A stretch of DNA of 64,000 nt. It comes from Clostridia bacterium. GTDB taxonomy: Bacteria; Bacillota; Clostridia; Oscillospirales; CAG-272. The stretch is taken from the NCBI GenBank assembly GCA_017556745.1, contig JAFYMF010000032.1, positions 22,815-86,814 of the forward strand, read 5' to 3'. A model generated the notes under the pieces. That model saw nothing but the letters and a program-made list of their open reading frames with translations, was not told the origin of the DNA and made no database searches. The translations under genes and the position numbers were made by a program. The number at the start of each line of letters is the position of its first letter. Positions within the stretch are counted from its first letter, which is position 1. Below, one piece after another: positions 62,844-64,000 of this stretch.

Positions 62844-64000
62844 TTATTTACCGGCTATTTCTCTGGCTTTCTCAATGTATTCCTTGAAGCGTTCCTCATC
62901 ACGTACCGAATCAAACCATTCCCAACCGTGAGGTGCAGTAAGACAATAAACAAGAGTGCTCGCACTAAAGTTCATTCGATAATCATACGAGACAGGCTCC
63001 TTGGAACCGTCCGGAAGCACTATAACACCTTTTGTATATTCGTATTTTACGTTTCCGAGTAGTTCAGCGTTTCCGGTATCAAGTAGATCCCCTTTCTTGA
63101 TTTGAGAAATCAACTCGCAAAAGTTTATAGCGATATCAAGAGCATCATAACCCTCTTCCTTTTTTCCATCACCGAATAATGCCGCCGATTTTACAACAGC
63201 AGTCCAAGCATATAGGTTATACCATGCAGGGGGAACAGCACCATTTTCGCCGAGCAGTTCCATCATATTCATATAAAAACCGTTAATTTCAATGGATCTT
63301 TTTGCGTTATTTCGATTACGACTTGGTCTTGCAAGAAGATGGAGAATAAGATGGAAGTTGTTAGCTGCATACTTCATATGCCCTTCCTTCCATTTGCCTT
63401 CATCCCATAGTTGCTGCTCGATCACCTCGCCTTGAATTGCGCTATACTGCGTAATTGGAGGCGGAACTTCACGAATGCCCGTGCGATCTGCAAATACAAC
63501 AATATCTCCGTCCTCATCAGCAACATAGGCATATTCTACCGCTCCTACAAATCCATCGGTCAGATCAAGTGCATCATAGCGGCGTACAAGACCGTCAGCA
63601 AGCGGCATAAAGCCTTCGCCAACACCCTCGTAAGAGGTTAACTCGTAAACCGCCGTTCTTGCACCACCGCAATATTCATTCTCAGTACGAACGATCCCGA
63701 TTCCTTCGGCAAAATAGTAAACCTTCTTGCCACCACGATACGACCATCCATCTGCCATACCGCCGATATCAAGACAGAGCTTGAAGCAGTTCTCAAAGGT
63801 TCCGGCTTTCGTGGTAATCGTTCCGCCATTCTCGCAGGTAATTTGTGTTTTTACATCACGCGACCACTTTGTGTATTCAATGATGGGGGTTGCTCCAACA
63901 CACCACTCGTCCGACCAAATACAGTTTGTTGCATCCTGCAAAATACCTAAAATATCATTATAAAGAATGGGATCTTCTGCAGCACCCATACTGCCCGTAT
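62844..64000 (-). CDS. Unknown protein, 5' end beyond the window
   Basis: The frame stays open to the right edge, so the start is missing. At least 385 residues are visible. A segment GTFENCFKLCLDIGG, SYRGGKKVYYFAEGIGIVRTENEY looks like the beta-domain seen in bacterial proteins that end a cell-surface or lipoprotein domain ('AGTFENC...YYAPGVGLV'). Then comes a helical part (HMKYAANNFHLILHLLARPSRNR, YNLYAWTAVVKSAALFG). The function is not recognised. Confidence 0.7.
   Translation of the reverse strand, partial: TGSMGAAEDPILYNDILGILQDATNCIWSDEWCVGATPIIEYTKWSRDVKTQITCENGGTITTKAGTFENCFKLCLDIGGMADGWSYRGGKKVYYFAEGIGIVRTENEYCGGARTAVYELTSYEGVGEGFMPLADGLVRRYDALDLTDGFVGAVEYAYVADEDGDIVVFADRTGIREVPPPITQYSAIQGEVIEQQLWDEGKWKEGHMKYAANNFHLILHLLARPSRNRNNAKRSIEINGFYMNMMELLGENGAVPPAWYNLYAWTAVVKSAALFGDGKKEEGYDALDIAINFCELISQIKKGDLLDTGNAELLGNVKYEYTKGVIVLPDGSKEPVSYDYRMNFSASTLVYCLTAPHGWEWFDSVRDEERFKEYIEKAREIAGK

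Overview
The window looks like a chromosome segment of an anaerobic, endospore-forming Clostridia bacterium, probably a gut member of the Oscillospirales or a relative. The taxonomic placement is inference. It rests on a spoIVA gene, the ylxM-ffh-rpsP-khpA block, a fakB/fakA pair, an azlCD pair, strong AGGAGG ribosome binding sites, moderate GC, and a cohesin-like wall-anchored surface protein at the left edge. No rRNA, tRNA or CRISPR was seen.

Layout. 1-0.9 kb: 3' end of a sortase-anchored surface protein. 1.1-4.3 kb (-): MarR regulator, FakB, FakA, read from a consensus promoter with a palindromic operator. 4.4-7.8 kb (-): azlC, azlD, GH78 alpha-L-rhamnosidase. 8-9 kb (+): threonine aldolase. 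9-17 kb (-): carA, a carB-dapF fusion, two tandem acyltransferase-like paralogues and an aldo/keto reductase. 17.2-19.5 kb (+): ylxM, ffh, rpsP, khpA. 19.8-23.5 kb (+): hisS, a HAD phosphatase, aspS. 23.6-24.7 kb (-): three small unknown proteins. 24.8 kb (+): phosphodiesterase. 25.4-26.8 kb (-): spoIVA, then a truncated TetR gene. 27.5-39.4 kb (-): twelve phage virion genes. 39.5 kb (-): solitary mazF. 40-43 kb (-): ECF sigma, membrane anti-sigma candidate, lipoprotein. 43.3-53.1 kb (-): citrate synthase, SGNH lipoprotein, tadA, CPBP protease, tsaB, a beta-helix protein, tsaE, fhs, MBL hydrolase. 53.4-57.5 kb (+): ABC transporter and AI-2E-type permease. 57.6-60.6 kb (-): serine hydrolase, MFS transporter, alkaline-phosphatase-fold protein. 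60.7-62.6 kb (+): GNAT, flavoredoxin, phosphodiesterase. 62.8 kb to the end (-): a gene cut by the window edge.

Two loci stand out. First, the carbamoyl-phosphate synthase: CarA has lost all three residues of its glutaminase triad, so it should be ammonia-dependent, and CarB is fused in frame to a diaminopimelate epimerase domain that lacks one of its two catalytic cysteines. Second, the phage block: it holds packaging, portal, capsid and short-tail genes with no integrase, replication, lysis or tape-measure gene. It carries its own Prp-type cysteine protease beside a capsid and a scaffold protein whose N-termini look like the Prp cleavage site of ribosomal protein bL27.

How genes work together: FakB presents fatty acids to FakA for phosphorylation, probably under the MarR repressor. 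The sigma, anti-sigma and lipoprotein genes form one envelope-stress-type operon. TsaE and TsaB serve t6A tRNA modification but are separated by an unrelated beta-helix gene.
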